From assembly GCF_001426745.1 (NCBI RefSeq), contig NZ_LMFI01000010.1:911722-975721 (forward strand): a DNA stretch of 64,000 bases, in the 5' to 3' direction. This DNA is from Nocardioides sp. Root140 (lineage in GTDB: Bacteria; Actinomycetota; Actinomycetes; Propionibacteriales; Nocardioidaceae). The notes under the pieces are model-generated. The model was not told the origin of the DNA, searched no databases, and worked only from the letters and a program-made list of their open reading frames with translations. Below, in pieces: positions 25,535-34,536 of the stretch. Position 1 is the stretch's first letter, and every line of letters starts with the position of its first letter. The position numbers were made by a program, and so were the translations under genes.

Positions 25535-27108
25535 GGCAGGACCGACCTTCCGGGGCGCTGCCCCTGCGTCGTACGGCTCAGGAGGTAGACCGCCGGCATC
25601 GAGATCACGATCATCAGCAGGGCGTACGGCGCCGCGGCGCCGTACGCGAGGGCCGAGGACTGCGACCAGAACTCGGTGGCCAGGGTCTTGGTCTCCAGCG
25701 GCGCGAGGAGCAGTGTGGCGGTCAGCTCGGTGGAGATGGCGATGAAGACCAGGGCGGCGCCGGCGCCGATGCCGGGCATCACGATCGGGACGGTGACCCG
25801 CCACGTGGTGGCCAGCCCGCTCACGCCGAGGGACCGGGCGACGCTCTCCAGGACCGGCGGCGCCTGCTCCAGCGAGGCGCGCACACTGACCACGGCCCGC
25901 GACATGAACATGATGAGGTAGGCCGCCACGAGCACGATCGCGGTCTGGTAGAGGCCTGTGGCGTATTCGATGGTGACCGTGATCAACGCCAGTGCGACCA
26001 CGATTCCGGGAAGCGCGTTGGCGGTGTAGGTGCTGCGCTCGACCAGGGTGCCGGCCAGCGACGGGTGGCGTACGACGAGCAGGCCGACGGGCAGCGCCAG
26101 GACGACCGACAGCAGCGCACCCGCGGCGGCGTACGACACGGTCGTCACCGCGGTGGGCACCAGCTGGTCGAGCCCGTTGCCGGTCGAGGAGCCGACCTGC
26201 ATCCAGTGGACGAGGCTGTAGATCGGCACGCCCAGGGCGAGGCAGGTCACCGCGGCGGGCACCGCCAGGGCCGGCCACCGCAGCCGACCGAGACCTGCCC
26301 GGTCGGCGGTGCGCGGGCTGCCGCTGCTCGTGCGCGCATAGCGCCGTCGGCCGCGAAGCCGCAGCTCGACCAGCAGCACGACGAGGCACAGCAGCACCAG
26401 CAGGGCGGACGACAGGTGGGCGGCGGGGCCGTTGAACGTGGTGTTGAACTGGTCGTAGATCGCGGTGGTGAAGGTCGGGAACCGAAGCGTCTTCAGGGCG
26501 CCGAACTCGGAGAACATGTGCAGTGCCACCAGGAGCGAGCCACCCAGGATCGCCGGGCGCAGCTGCGGCATCACGACCCGCAGGAACGTGGCAGCCCGGG
26601 TCAGGCCCACGGAGGCGGCGATCTCCTCGTGGGAGGGATCGAGGCCGCGCAGCGCAGCGCAGACCGGCAGGTAGACGAAGGGGAAGTAGGACAGCGTCAC
26701 GATCATCACTGCGCCGCCGAAGCCCTCGACCGAGTGGGTCAGCGAGACCCAGCCGAAGCCGTTGACGAAGGCGGGTACGGCGAGTGGCGCGGTCAGGAGC
26801 ACGTGCCACAGGCCGGCCAGCGGAAGATCGGTCCGGACCACGAGCCAGGCGCAGGCGACGGAGACCACGACGCTGGTCGCGACGCAGGCGACCATCAGGC
26901 CGAGGGTGTTGCGCAGCAACATGCCGATCCGTGGGCGGAACAGCTGCTCCCTGGCTGTGTCGGGGTCCACCGTGGCGGCGTACTGCACGACGTGGAGAAG
27001 CGGGATCAGCGCGAACAGTGCGACGGCGACTCCGATGAGCAGGAGCGCCACGGGTGCCCCGTCATGCACCCGCCGCGACGTGCGCGGCGGATCGACGGTG
27101 GTGGTCAT
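25531..27108 (-). CDS. ferric-iron-type ABC transporter permease (fused dimer)
   Basis: A 525-residue membrane protein with two homologous permease halves, each with about six helices and an EAA loop that docks with the ATPase (EEIAASVGLTRAATFLRVVMP in the first, LESVARSLGVSGLATTWRVTVP in the second). This double layout is typical of FbpB/SfuB iron importers. The ATG at 27108 shares a base with the stop of the binding-protein gene. Specificity for iron is inferred from the partner protein and the upstream iron box. Confidence 0.93.
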   Translation of the reverse strand: MTTTVDPPRTSRRVHDGAPVALLLIGVAVALFALIPLLHVVQYAATVDPDTAREQLFRPRIGMLLRNTLGLMVACVATSVVVSVACAWLVVRTDLPLAGLWHVLLTAPLAVPAFVNGFGWVSLTHSVEGFGGAVMIVTLSYFPFVYLPVCAALRGLDPSHEEIAASVGLTRAATFLRVVMPQLRPAILGGSLLVALHMFSEFGALKTLRFPTFTTAIYDQFNTTFNGPAAHLSSALLVLLCLVVLLVELRLRGRRRYARTSSGSPRTADRAGLGRLRWPALAVPAAVTCLALGVPIYSLVHWMQVGSSTGNGLDQLVPTAVTTVSYAAAGALLSVVLALPVGLLVVRHPSLAGTLVERSTYTANALPGIVVALALITVTIEYATGLYQTAIVLVAAYLIMFMSRAVVSVRASLEQAPPVLESVARSLGVSGLATTWRVTVPIVMPGIGAGAALVFIAISTELTATLLLAPLETKTLATEFWSQSSALAYGAAAPYALLMIVISMPAVYLLSRTTQGQRPGRSVLP

Positions 27109-28115
27109 CAGATCAGCCCGGCGCCCTGCATCAGCTCGATGACCTTGGGCCCATTGAGCTTCGAGACCTCGACCGTGGGCGGCTCCAGCTCGCCGAACGG
27201 CTTGACCAGGGGCTCGAGCTCCGCCGCCGGGTTGAGCGGGTACTCCAGCGCGTAGCTGTCGGCCAGGGCCTGCTGGCCGGTCTTGTCGACCAGGAACTTC
27301 ACGAACTCCTGGGCGTCCTCCTGCTTGTCGCTGGACTTCAGGACGCCGGCGCCGGAGACGCTCACGAAGGCGCCCGGGTCCTGGTTGCCGAAGAAGTAGA
27401 GCTCGGTGTTGGCGCTGTTCTCGCCGGACTCCTTCTGGTCGCGGTACCAGTAGTAGTGGTAGGCGATGCCGGTCGGCGTCTCGCCGTCGTTGACCGACTG
27501 CATCACGATGTTGTTGCCGTCGTAGACCTCGCCGTTCTCGGCCAGGCCCACGAGCCATTCCTTGGTGGCGTCCTCGCCCTTGAGCTCGAGCACTGCGGAG
27601 ACGATGGCCTGGAAGTCGGCACCGGTCGGCGAGAAGGAGACCTTGCCCTTCCACTTCGGGTCGGCGAAGTCGAGGATGCTCGTCGGCAGGTCCTCGGGAG
27701 CGATGTCGTCCTTGTTGTACATCACCACGGTGGAACGGGCCGCGAAGCCGGTCCAGTTGCCGCTGACCGGGCGGAACTGCTTCGGGGTCAGGGCGAGGGT
27801 GTCGGCCGGAAGGGGCGAGAACAGGCCTTCGGACTCGACCAGCGACATCGCCGGGGAGTTCTCGGTGAGGAACACGTCGGCCGGCGAGGCCTCCCCCTCG
27901 GTCACGATCTGGTTGGCCAGCTCGAAGTCCTTGCCGTTGCGCAGCTTCACGTCGATGCCGGTCTCCTTCTCGAAGATCGGCACGAGCTCCTCGAGGAGCT
28001 CCTCGTGCTGCGCGTTGTAGACGGTGATCGAGGGTCCGTCGTCCTCGCTGCAGGCGCTGAGCAGGCCGCTCAGCAGGAGCAGGGGTACGGCGGCGGCGAC
28101 GAGGCGGGGCGACAT
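27108..28115 (-). CDS. ferric-iron-type ABC transporter substrate-binding lipoprotein
   Basis: A 335-residue protein with signal peptide and lipobox LLSAC (Cys22), then the FbpA/FutA-type binding fold: ITVYNAQHEELLEELVPIFEKETGI near the N-terminus and the Tyr-rich AYHYYWYRD in the second lobe, where Tyr residues usually ligate ferric iron. It captures Fe(III) outside the membrane for the adjacent permease. First gene of the operon. A DtxR/IdeR-like box overlaps its promoter 16 bp before the ATG at 28115. Confidence 0.93.
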   Translation of the reverse strand: MSPRLVAAAVPLLLLSGLLSACSEDDGPSITVYNAQHEELLEELVPIFEKETGIDVKLRNGKDFELANQIVTEGEASPADVFLTENSPAMSLVESEGLFSPLPADTLALTPKQFRPVSGNWTGFAARSTVVMYNKDDIAPEDLPTSILDFADPKWKGKVSFSPTGADFQAIVSAVLELKGEDATKEWLVGLAENGEVYDGNNIVMQSVNDGETPTGIAYHYYWYRDQKESGENSANTELYFFGNQDPGAFVSVSGAGVLKSSDKQEDAQEFVKFLVDKTGQQALADSYALEYPLNPAAELEPLVKPFGELEPPTVEVSKLNGPKVIELMQGAGLI

Positions 28116-28130
28116 GGCGTTCCAATCGAC

Positions 28131-28149
28131 TAAGGTTCGGCTTACCTTA
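28131..28149 (-). promoter_or_regulatory. DtxR/IdeR-like iron box
   Basis: The minus strand reads TAAGGTAAGCCGAACCTTA, matching 15 of 19 positions of the known IdeR/DtxR consensus (TTAGGTTAGSCTAACCTAA) with both conserved half-site cores AGGT and ACCT. It directly overlaps the end of a TACAAT -10 element, the position where iron-loaded IdeR blocks initiation. Confidence 0.85.
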
Positions 28150-28154
28150 TTGTA
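28149..28154 (-). promoter_or_regulatory. -10 element of the iron-transport operon
   Basis: TACAAT on the minus strand, one mismatch from the sigma-70 consensus, adjoining the iron box. CACATT lies 18 bases upstream as a weak -35 candidate. Confidence 0.55.
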
Positions 28155-28214
28155 GGGAATCGCTTTGTCCGCAATGTGATGTGTTCGTCTCGTGGCGTGC
28201 GTAGGGTCGGGCCC

Positions 28215-29258
28215 GTGGCACCGATGATCCGGGCGGCCAGCCTGCGCGGCTTCGCTGCCCTCGTGACCGGACTCGGTGGCGACCCCGACGAGCTCCTCGA
28301 TCGCTTCGACATCCCGCGCGAGGCCCTGGCCTCCGACGACGGCCTCGTCCCGATCACCGCGCACGACCTGATGCTCGACGTCGCGGCCCGCGAGCTCCGC
28401 TGCCCCGACCTGGGACTGCGCCTGGTCGACCACCAGGACCTGAGCATCCTCGGACCGCTGGCCGTGGCCATCGAGGCCTCCTCGACGGTCGCCGAGGCCC
28501 TGGACTGCGCCTCGCGGTTCCTGTTCGTGCACAGCCCCGCCCTGCGGATCGGCATCGAGCCCGACCCCCGCGGTCGTCGGGAGGTGATCGCGCTGACCTA
28601 TCGCAAGGACCTGCGGGACTCGCCGTACTCGCCGCAGGCCATGGAGCTCGGCCTGGGCCTCTTCCACCACGTCGCACTCGCCCTGATCGGCTCGAGCGCC
28701 GGGGTGCGTTCGGTCGAGCTGCCGCACGCGCCGCAGTCGCCCGTGCAGCGTTACCTCGACTTCTTCGGGACGGACGTGAAGTTCGGCGCTGCCCAAGGGG
28801 CCATCCGGGTCGAGCGGAGGCTGCTGGACCGGCAGTTCGAGGGCGCCAACGAGGCGATCCGCCAACTCGCCCTCGACCACCTGACCAGCCGGCACACCGA
28901 TCCCGAGCAACGGGTCACCACACACGTGCGACGAGCGCTCGCCGAGACCATCGGCACCACGCGGCCCGCGCTCGGCAACGTCGCCCGACTGCTCGCCGTC
29001 CACCCGCGCACGCTGCAGCGCCGGCTGGCCGACGAGTCCACCACGTTCGAGGAGGTGCTCGACGAGGTGCGTCGCGACCTGGCCCTGCGCCACGTCACCA
29101 CCACCGACCTCCCCCTGGCCCAGATCGCGGCGATGTCCGGCTTCGCCTCACAGACCGGCCTGAGCCACGCCGTACGCCGTTGGGCGGGCACCAGTCCGCG
29201 CGAGCTGCGCCGGGCAGCTCGGGCCGCCTCGGGCAAACCGTCGAAGTTGTCGCGCTGA
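28215..29258 (+). CDS. AraC family transcriptional regulator
   Basis: A 347-residue regulator with an N-terminal Arabinose_bd (PF12625-like) effector domain (about 15-190) and a C-terminal AraC helix-turn-helix pair (ALGNVARLLAVHPRTLQRRL and LPLAQIAAMSGFASQTGLSHAVRRW). This architecture is typical of activators of catabolic genes (OruR/VirS-like). GTG 28215 is chosen; ATG 28224 is possible. It is divergent from the iron operon and 60 bp upstream of a metallo-hydrolase/SDR pair, which is its most likely target. Confidence 0.9.
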   Translation: MAPMIRAASLRGFAALVTGLGGDPDELLDRFDIPREALASDDGLVPITAHDLMLDVAARELRCPDLGLRLVDHQDLSILGPLAVAIEASSTVAEALDCASRFLFVHSPALRIGIEPDPRGRREVIALTYRKDLRDSPYSPQAMELGLGLFHHVALALIGSSAGVRSVELPHAPQSPVQRYLDFFGTDVKFGAAQGAIRVERRLLDRQFEGANEAIRQLALDHLTSRHTDPEQRVTTHVRRALAETIGTTRPALGNVARLLAVHPRTLQRRLADESTTFEEVLDEVRRDLALRHVTTTDLPLAQIAAMSGFASQTGLSHAVRRWAGTSPRELRRAARAASGKPSKLSR

Positions 29259-29318
29259 GGCAAGTTTTCCTCCGTCGCGGGACCCATCCTGTTCGGCGTA
29301 CCGAAGAGGAGGCCATCC

Positions 29319-30452
29319 ATGGCAACAGTCCAGCAGCAGTCCGACCGGCTCACCGGGATCGGCGCCCGCACCATCCCGGAGTTCGACGGGGTCCACGACG
29401 TGTGGCCCCGCGGCGAGCGCCTGCGTGCCGTGCGCGAGGCGGCCACGGCGTACAAGGCACGGTTCAAGGCCCAGGGCCAGGTCCGCGCGGTGAAGTCCGT
29501 CGACATCGCGGCCGCGCCGTACCCGGTCAACTACGCCTTCCACGACGCCGTGTCCGTGCCGACCCTCCCGCTCATCTCGATGATCAACCGGATGATCGTG
29601 GTGCAGTACGACGACTGGAACGACGTGCCGCGCACACTCGTCTTCGAGCCCACCGTGCCCGACGGATCGGCCGAGGCGCCGTTCTACCGCAACCTGCAGA
29701 AGATGATGGACAAGGTGCCCGGCGGCCGGCTGGCCGAGAAGCTCGTCCTCAAGTACTACAACGAGCCCGGCGACGTTCTCGCCAAGCTCGGTCTCGAGCC
29801 CACCGACATCGACTTCTGCACCTTCGACCACCTGCACGTGCAGGACCCCCGCATGATCCTCGGCTCCACCGAGGTCATCGAGGACGAGACCGCCCCGCGG
29901 CAGCCGCTGTTCGGTGACGCGAAGATGCTGGTCCACTCGCGCGAGCTGGCCACCCTGCAGTCGCTGCACCCGATGCAGTGGGCCTGGTACGTCGACGGCG
30001 GCCTGGGCGGCGTCGACCCCGACAAGTTCGTCACCTTCGACGGCGACGTCGAGCTGGGCCACGGCATCGCGCTGCTGTGGACCCCCGGTCACACCGACGG
30101 GAACCACTCCCTGGTGATCAACACCCCCGACGGTGTCTGGGTCTCCTCGGAGAACGGCATCTCGCTCGACAACTGGCAGCCCGAGCTGTCGAAGATCCCG
30201 GGCGTGCGTCGCTACCACGAGCAGCTCGGCCGGGAGATCTGCCCGAACGCCAACACGCTCGAGGACTCCCTCGACCAGTACGACTCCATGGTCAAGGAGA
30301 AGACGTTGGCCGACCCGTGCAAGGACGACCCGCGCTGGCTGCAGATCCTGCCGTCCACCGAGCTGGCGCCGTGGAAGCGGTTCTGGCCGGTGGTGCCCAC
30401 CTACCTGCACGGCGGCATCGAGTACGGCGTGATCACCGCGGGTCACCGATGA
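29319..30452 (+). CDS. metallo-beta-lactamase-fold protein with a degenerate metal motif
   Basis: A 377-residue cytoplasmic protein. It has the MBL-fold second motif TPGHTDGNHS (255-264) and an HLHVQD sequence at 171-176 where the family normally has HxHxDH, so the usual Asp and His of the second metal site are replaced by Gln and Asp. The N-terminal 150 residues are an extension. It may bind one metal or act as a non-classical hydrolase. GAGGAGG precedes ATG 29319. It overlaps the SDR gene by 4 bp. Confidence 0.78.
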   Translation: MATVQQQSDRLTGIGARTIPEFDGVHDVWPRGERLRAVREAATAYKARFKAQGQVRAVKSVDIAAAPYPVNYAFHDAVSVPTLPLISMINRMIVVQYDDWNDVPRTLVFEPTVPDGSAEAPFYRNLQKMMDKVPGGRLAEKLVLKYYNEPGDVLAKLGLEPTDIDFCTFDHLHVQDPRMILGSTEVIEDETAPRQPLFGDAKMLVHSRELATLQSLHPMQWAWYVDGGLGGVDPDKFVTFDGDVELGHGIALLWTPGHTDGNHSLVINTPDGVWVSSENGISLDNWQPELSKIPGVRRYHEQLGREICPNANTLEDSLDQYDSMVKEKTLADPCKDDPRWLQILPSTELAPWKRFWPVVPTYLHGGIEYGVITAGHR

Positions 30453-31273
30453 GTGGCACCGGCGCGGTCGTCACCGGCGCGGGACGCGGGCTCGGCAAGC
30501 AGATCGCCCGCCTGCTGGTGGAGCGTGGCCACACCGTCCTGGTCACCGACGTGGACGAGGCCACCGCCCGGGCCACGGCCGAGGAGATCGGTGGCGGTGC
30601 GATCGCGATGGCCGTCGACGTGCGCGACGATGCGCAGGTCGCGGCGGCCCGCGACGCGATCGTGGCCCGGGCAGGGCGACTGGAGATCTGGGTCAACAAC
30701 GCCGGGGTCCTGGTCACCGGGCCGGCGTGGGAGCAGAGCGCCGACACCCGCCGGCTGATGCTCGAGGTCAACGCGCTGGGCACCATCAACGGCACGGTCG
30801 CCGCGATCGACGCGATGCGCGACGAGGGCGGCCACATCGTCAACATCGTCTCGCTGGCCGGCCTCACCGCCGTACCGGGCGAGGCGGTCTACGCGGCGTC
30901 CAAGCACGCCGCCATCGGGTTCAGCCTCAGCACCCTCTCCGACCTGCGCCTGGCCGGCATCAAGGAGGTCGCGATCTCCTGCATCTGTCCCGACGGGATC
31001 TGGACGCCGATGCTGCACGACAAGCTCGACGACCCCGCCTCGGCGCTGTCGTTCTCCGGCAAGCTGCTCCGGCCCGAGGAGGTGGTGGCCGCGGTCGCCA
31101 AGGTGCTCGACAAGCCACACCCCGTCACCACGATCCCGCTGTGGCGCGGCCTGGTGGCGCGCCTCGCCGATGCCGTGCCGGCCGTGGGCCTGCTCTCGGC
31201 ACCGCTGGTGGTCAAGCAGGGCCGACGGGCGCAGAGGAGGTTCCAGCGCAAGGGGCTCCCGATCGACGACTGA
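30449..31273 (+). CDS. short-chain dehydrogenase/reductase
   Basis: A 274-residue classical SDR: NAD(P)-binding TGAGRGLG (9-16), NNAG, catalytic Ser in VNIVSLAG and YAASK. The Asp after beta-2 (LVTDVDEA) suggests NAD preference. A basic C-terminal tail with a short hydrophobic stretch could associate with membrane. It is translationally coupled to the metallo-hydrolase (ATGA), and both lie downstream of the AraC gene, which suggests a small catabolic unit for an unidentified alcohol or ketone. Confidence 0.9.
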   Translation: MSGTGAVVTGAGRGLGKQIARLLVERGHTVLVTDVDEATARATAEEIGGGAIAMAVDVRDDAQVAAARDAIVARAGRLEIWVNNAGVLVTGPAWEQSADTRRLMLEVNALGTINGTVAAIDAMRDEGGHIVNIVSLAGLTAVPGEAVYAASKHAAIGFSLSTLSDLRLAGIKEVAISCICPDGIWTPMLHDKLDDPASALSFSGKLLRPEEVVAAVAKVLDKPHPVTTIPLWRGLVARLADAVPAVGLLSAPLVVKQGRRAQRRFQRKGLPIDD

Positions 31274-31289
31274 CCCGCTGCCGCAGGGC

Positions 31290-32513
31290 TCAGGAGCCGG
31301 CGCGCACCTCGGCCAGGAACTCCGCGATCCGGCCGATCGCCTCCTCGAGCATCTGTACGTCGGGGAGCGTGACCAGCCGGAAGTGGTCCGGTGTCGGCCA
31401 GTTGAAGCCGGTGCCGTGGGTGACCAGGATGTGCTTGGCGCGGAGCAGCTCGATGACGAACTGCTCGTCGTCCTTGATCGGGTAGACCTCGGGGTCGAGC
31501 TTCGGGAAGCAGTAGAGCGCCCCCTTCGGCTCGACCGAGCTGACACCGGGGATCTCGTTGAGCAGCTTGTGGGCCAGCATGCTCTGCTCGAAGAAACGGC
31601 CGCCGGGTCCGATGAACTCCTCGATCGACTGGTAGCCACCCAGCGCCGTCTGGATCGCGTGCTGGGCCGGCACGTTGGCGCACATGCGCATGTTGGCGAC
31701 CAGGGTCAGCCCCTCGAGGAAGTCCTCGGCGAGGTGCTTGGGACCCGAGACCATCAACCAGCCGGCCCGGTAGCCACAGACCCGGTAGGCCTTGGACAGA
31801 CCGCTGAAGGTCAGGCACAGCACGTCGTCGCCGGTGTAGGCCGCGGTGTGGTGGTGGGTGGCCCCGTTGAACAGGATCTTCTCGTAGATCTCGTCGCTGA
31901 AGATGACGAGGTCGTGGCGCCGCGCGATGTCGACCAGCGCCTTGACGGTCTCCTCGCTGTAGACCGCCCCGGTCGGGTTGTTGGGATTGATGATCACCAG
32001 GCCGTGGGTGTTCTCGGTGATCTTCGACTCGATGTCCTCCAGGTCGGGCATCCAGTCGTTCTCCTCGTCGCACAGGTAGTGCACGGGAGTGCCGCCGGAG
32101 AGCGAGACCGCACCGGTCCACAGCGGGTAGTCGGGCGCCGGCACCAGGATCTCGTTGCCGTCGTCGATGAACGCCTGCAGCACCATCGAGATCAGCTCGG
32201 AGACGCCGTTGCCGATGAAGATGTCGTCGACGTGGGCGTGCTGGAGGCCGCGGCTCTGGTAGTACTGCGCGACGGCGGTGCGGGCCGAGAAGATGCCGCG
32301 CGAGTCGGAGTAGCCCTGCGCGTCGGGCAGGTGGTGCACCATGTCGGCCACGATGGCCTGCGGAGCCTCGAACCCGAACGGTGCCGGGTTGCCGATGTTG
32401 AGCTTGAGGATCCGGTGGCCCTGGGCCTCCAGCCGCTGTGCCTCGACGAGGATCGGCCCGCGGACGTCGTACCGGACGTTCTTCAGCTTCTGACTCTGCC
32501 TGATGGTGCGCAT
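31290..32513 (-). CDS. alaA: PLP-dependent alanine aminotransferase (AlaA type)
   Basis: A 407-residue class I aminotransferase, highly similar in motif order to E. coli AlaA: LKLNIGNPAPFGF, LVPAPDYPLW, INPNNPTGAVYS, SDEIYEKILF and the Schiff-base Lys241 in SGLSKAYRVCGYRAGW. It makes alanine from pyruvate and glutamate; the mycobacterial homologue is sometimes named AspC. ATG 32513 gives the conserved N-terminus. It stands alone, convergent with the SDR gene (16-bp gap). Confidence 0.92.
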   Translation of the reverse strand: MRTIRQSQKLKNVRYDVRGPILVEAQRLEAQGHRILKLNIGNPAPFGFEAPQAIVADMVHHLPDAQGYSDSRGIFSARTAVAQYYQSRGLQHAHVDDIFIGNGVSELISMVLQAFIDDGNEILVPAPDYPLWTGAVSLSGGTPVHYLCDEENDWMPDLEDIESKITENTHGLVIINPNNPTGAVYSEETVKALVDIARRHDLVIFSDEIYEKILFNGATHHHTAAYTGDDVLCLTFSGLSKAYRVCGYRAGWLMVSGPKHLAEDFLEGLTLVANMRMCANVPAQHAIQTALGGYQSIEEFIGPGGRFFEQSMLAHKLLNEIPGVSSVEPKGALYCFPKLDPEVYPIKDDEQFVIELLRAKHILVTHGTGFNWPTPDHFRLVTLPDVQMLEEAIGRIAEFLAEVRAGS

Positions 32514-32579
32514 GCGGCATTCTCGCAGGCGACCCGTGTCGAGGTCGCGGGGGTTTCGCGTTGCGGGCTCGGTCGAGCC

Positions 32580-32924
32580 TCAGCCCAGGGGAAGGTACGG
32601 CGACAGGTCGGCACGCTCACCGCTGGCGCGGACCCGGCCCTCGTGCTCGGCGGCCGCGAACTCGAGCTCACCGGTGGCCAGGGCGATCCACGTCTCGGCG
32701 TCGAGCTCGACCACGGCGGGCGGCGTACCGCGGGTGTGGCGGACGCCGGGGATCACCTGCACCGCGGCGTACGGCGGCACGCGGACCTCGACGGAGTTGC
32801 CCGGCGCGCGTTCCTGCAGCAGCGCCATGAAGTGCTTGGTGAGCAGCCGGAGGTCGGAACCCTGGCGACCGGCGAGGGCGGCACGGACGGCGTCGGGGTC
32901 GGCCGGTGCGAAACGGTGAGCCAC
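32580..32924 (-). CDS. sterol carrier family protein
   Basis: A 114-residue protein resembling the small SCP2-like proteins annotated as sterol carrier family in actinobacteria: a helical N-terminus followed by strands VEVRVPPYAAVQVI and TWIALATGELEF. Ligand and function are unknown. Start set at GTG 32924 (VAHRFAPADP), which gives the usual length; no strong ribosome site is visible. It is a single gene between the aminotransferase and the divergent M28 peptidase. Confidence 0.75.
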   Translation of the reverse strand: MAHRFAPADPDAVRAALAGRQGSDLRLLTKHFMALLQERAPGNSVEVRVPPYAAVQVIPGVRHTRGTPPAVVELDAETWIALATGELEFAAAEHEGRVRASGERADLSPYLPLG

Positions 32925-33039
32925 GTCGTCCAGTATCCGCCACCGGCCTCGCGGAGGTGTCGACAGGCATGGGCCATTCCCGGCAGGGTGATCCACGGCA
33001 CACGGAAATCCCGTTCGTGCCTTCTCGGAAGGATCGCTC

Positions 33040-34536
33040 GTGACCCACCATTCCCGCTGGCTACGCACCACCGCGTTGCTCGGCGGCGCGGCACTCCTCG
33101 CGGCCACCGCCGCCCAAGCGCCCGCCACCGCCGACCCCGACGACGCCAACAACACCGACCGGAACAACAACAGCTCCCGCAAGCTCCGGGCCGCAGTCAC
33201 CCCCGAGCACGTGATGGAGCGCATCGAGGCACTCTCCGACATCGCCGCCGCGCACGACGGCAACCGCGCCTCCGGGACGCCGGGCTTCGCCGCGTCGCGG
33301 GACTACGTGGTCGACACCCTCGAGGCGGCGGGCTACTCCCCCGTCGTCCAGGAGTTCGACTTCCCCTACTTCGCGCAGGTCACCCCGTCGACATTCGAGC
33401 GGGTCACCCCCGAGGCGACGACGTACGTCGAGGACACCGACTTCGGCCTGATGGACTACTCGGGCTCCGGCGACGTCACCGCGACCGTGCAGTCGGTCGA
33501 CCTGAACCTGGGCGACCTGTCCGGCTCCACGAGCGGCTGCGAGGCCGAGGACTTCGCCGGCTTCACGGCCGGCAACATCGCGCTGATCCGCCGCGGCGGC
33601 TGCACCTTCGGGGTGAAGGTGCTCAACGCCGAGGCCGCCGGTGCGACCGGCGTCATCATCATGAACACCGGCACCGACCGCGCCACCGACGCGTTCAGCG
33701 GAACCCTCGGCGGGCCCGACGTGACGGTGCCCGCGGTCGGCACCAGCTTCGCGATCGGCCAGTCGCTCGACGTGGCCGGTACCAGCGTGCACCTGGCCAC
33801 CTCGACGGAGTCGGAGATCAGGCCGACGTGGAACATCACCGCCGACACCAACCGCGGCAACGACGCCAACGTGGTGATGGCCGGTGCGCACCTCGACAGC
33901 GTGACCGACGGCGCCGGCATGAACGACAACGCCAGCGGCAGCGCCACGCTCCTCGAGGTGGCCGTGCAGATGAAGAAGGTGAAGCCGAGGAACACGGTGC
34001 GGTTCGCCTGGTGGGGCGCGGAGGAGGCCGGGCTGCTCGGCTCGACGCACTACGTCGCCGACCTCGCCGAGAACGACCCGGAGGCGCTGGACAGCGTGGC
34101 GGCGTACCTCAACTTCGACATGATCGGCTCACCCAACTACGGGCTCTTCGTGCTGGACGGCGACAACTCGCGCTTCCCGCCGCCCGACGCGGCCGAGGGC
34201 CCCGAGGGTTCGGGGGCCATCGAGGCGTTGTTCCACGGGTACTTCGACTCCCAGGGCCTGGTCTCCGAGGAGGCGGCCTTCACCGGCCGCAGTGACTACG
34301 GCCCCTTCATCGAGGCCGGAATTCCCTCCGGAGGTCTCTTCACCGGCCACGAGGCGGTCAAGACCGAGGCCCAGGCGGAGGCATGGGGCGGCACGGTGGG
34401 CGAGGAGTTCGACCCGTGCTACCACGCCGCGTGCGACGGCGTCGGCAACGTGAGCGTCGAGGCGATCGACCACAACTCCGATGCGATGGCGCACGTGATC
34501 ATCACGCTGGCCGGGTCGACCCGAGGGGTGAACTAG
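33040..34536 (+). CDS. secreted M28 zinc aminopeptidase with PA domain
   Basis: A 498-residue exported peptidase: Sec signal to about residue 31, a PA domain inserted at roughly 140-260 (GNIALIRRGGCTFGVKVLNAEAAGATGVI), then the catalytic M28 domain with metal ligands in GAHLDSVTDGAGMNDNASG and the catalytic Glu pair in WWGAEEAGLLGS. A Cys pair occurs in DPCYHAACD. Comparable to the Streptomyces griseus aminopeptidase family. GTG 33040 has GGAAGGA six bases upstream. Its TAG stop overlaps the stop of the convergent LicD fusion gene. Confidence 0.92.
   Translation: MTHHSRWLRTTALLGGAALLAATAAQAPATADPDDANNTDRNNNSSRKLRAAVTPEHVMERIEALSDIAAAHDGNRASGTPGFAASRDYVVDTLEAAGYSPVVQEFDFPYFAQVTPSTFERVTPEATTYVEDTDFGLMDYSGSGDVTATVQSVDLNLGDLSGSTSGCEAEDFAGFTAGNIALIRRGGCTFGVKVLNAEAAGATGVIIMNTGTDRATDAFSGTLGGPDVTVPAVGTSFAIGQSLDVAGTSVHLATSTESEIRPTWNITADTNRGNDANVVMAGAHLDSVTDGAGMNDNASGSATLLEVAVQMKKVKPRNTVRFAWWGAEEAGLLGSTHYVADLAENDPEALDSVAAYLNFDMIGSPNYGLFVLDGDNSRFPPPDAAEGPEGSGAIEALFHGYFDSQGLVSEEAAFTGRSDYGPFIEAGIPSGGLFTGHEAVKTEAQAEAWGGTVGEEFDPCYHAACDGVGNVSVEAIDHNSDAMAHVIITLAGSTRGVN

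Noticed and set aside
29319..30452. Quorum-quenching lactonase
   Set aside because: The HxHxDH motif required by those enzymes is altered and the N-terminal extension does not fit.
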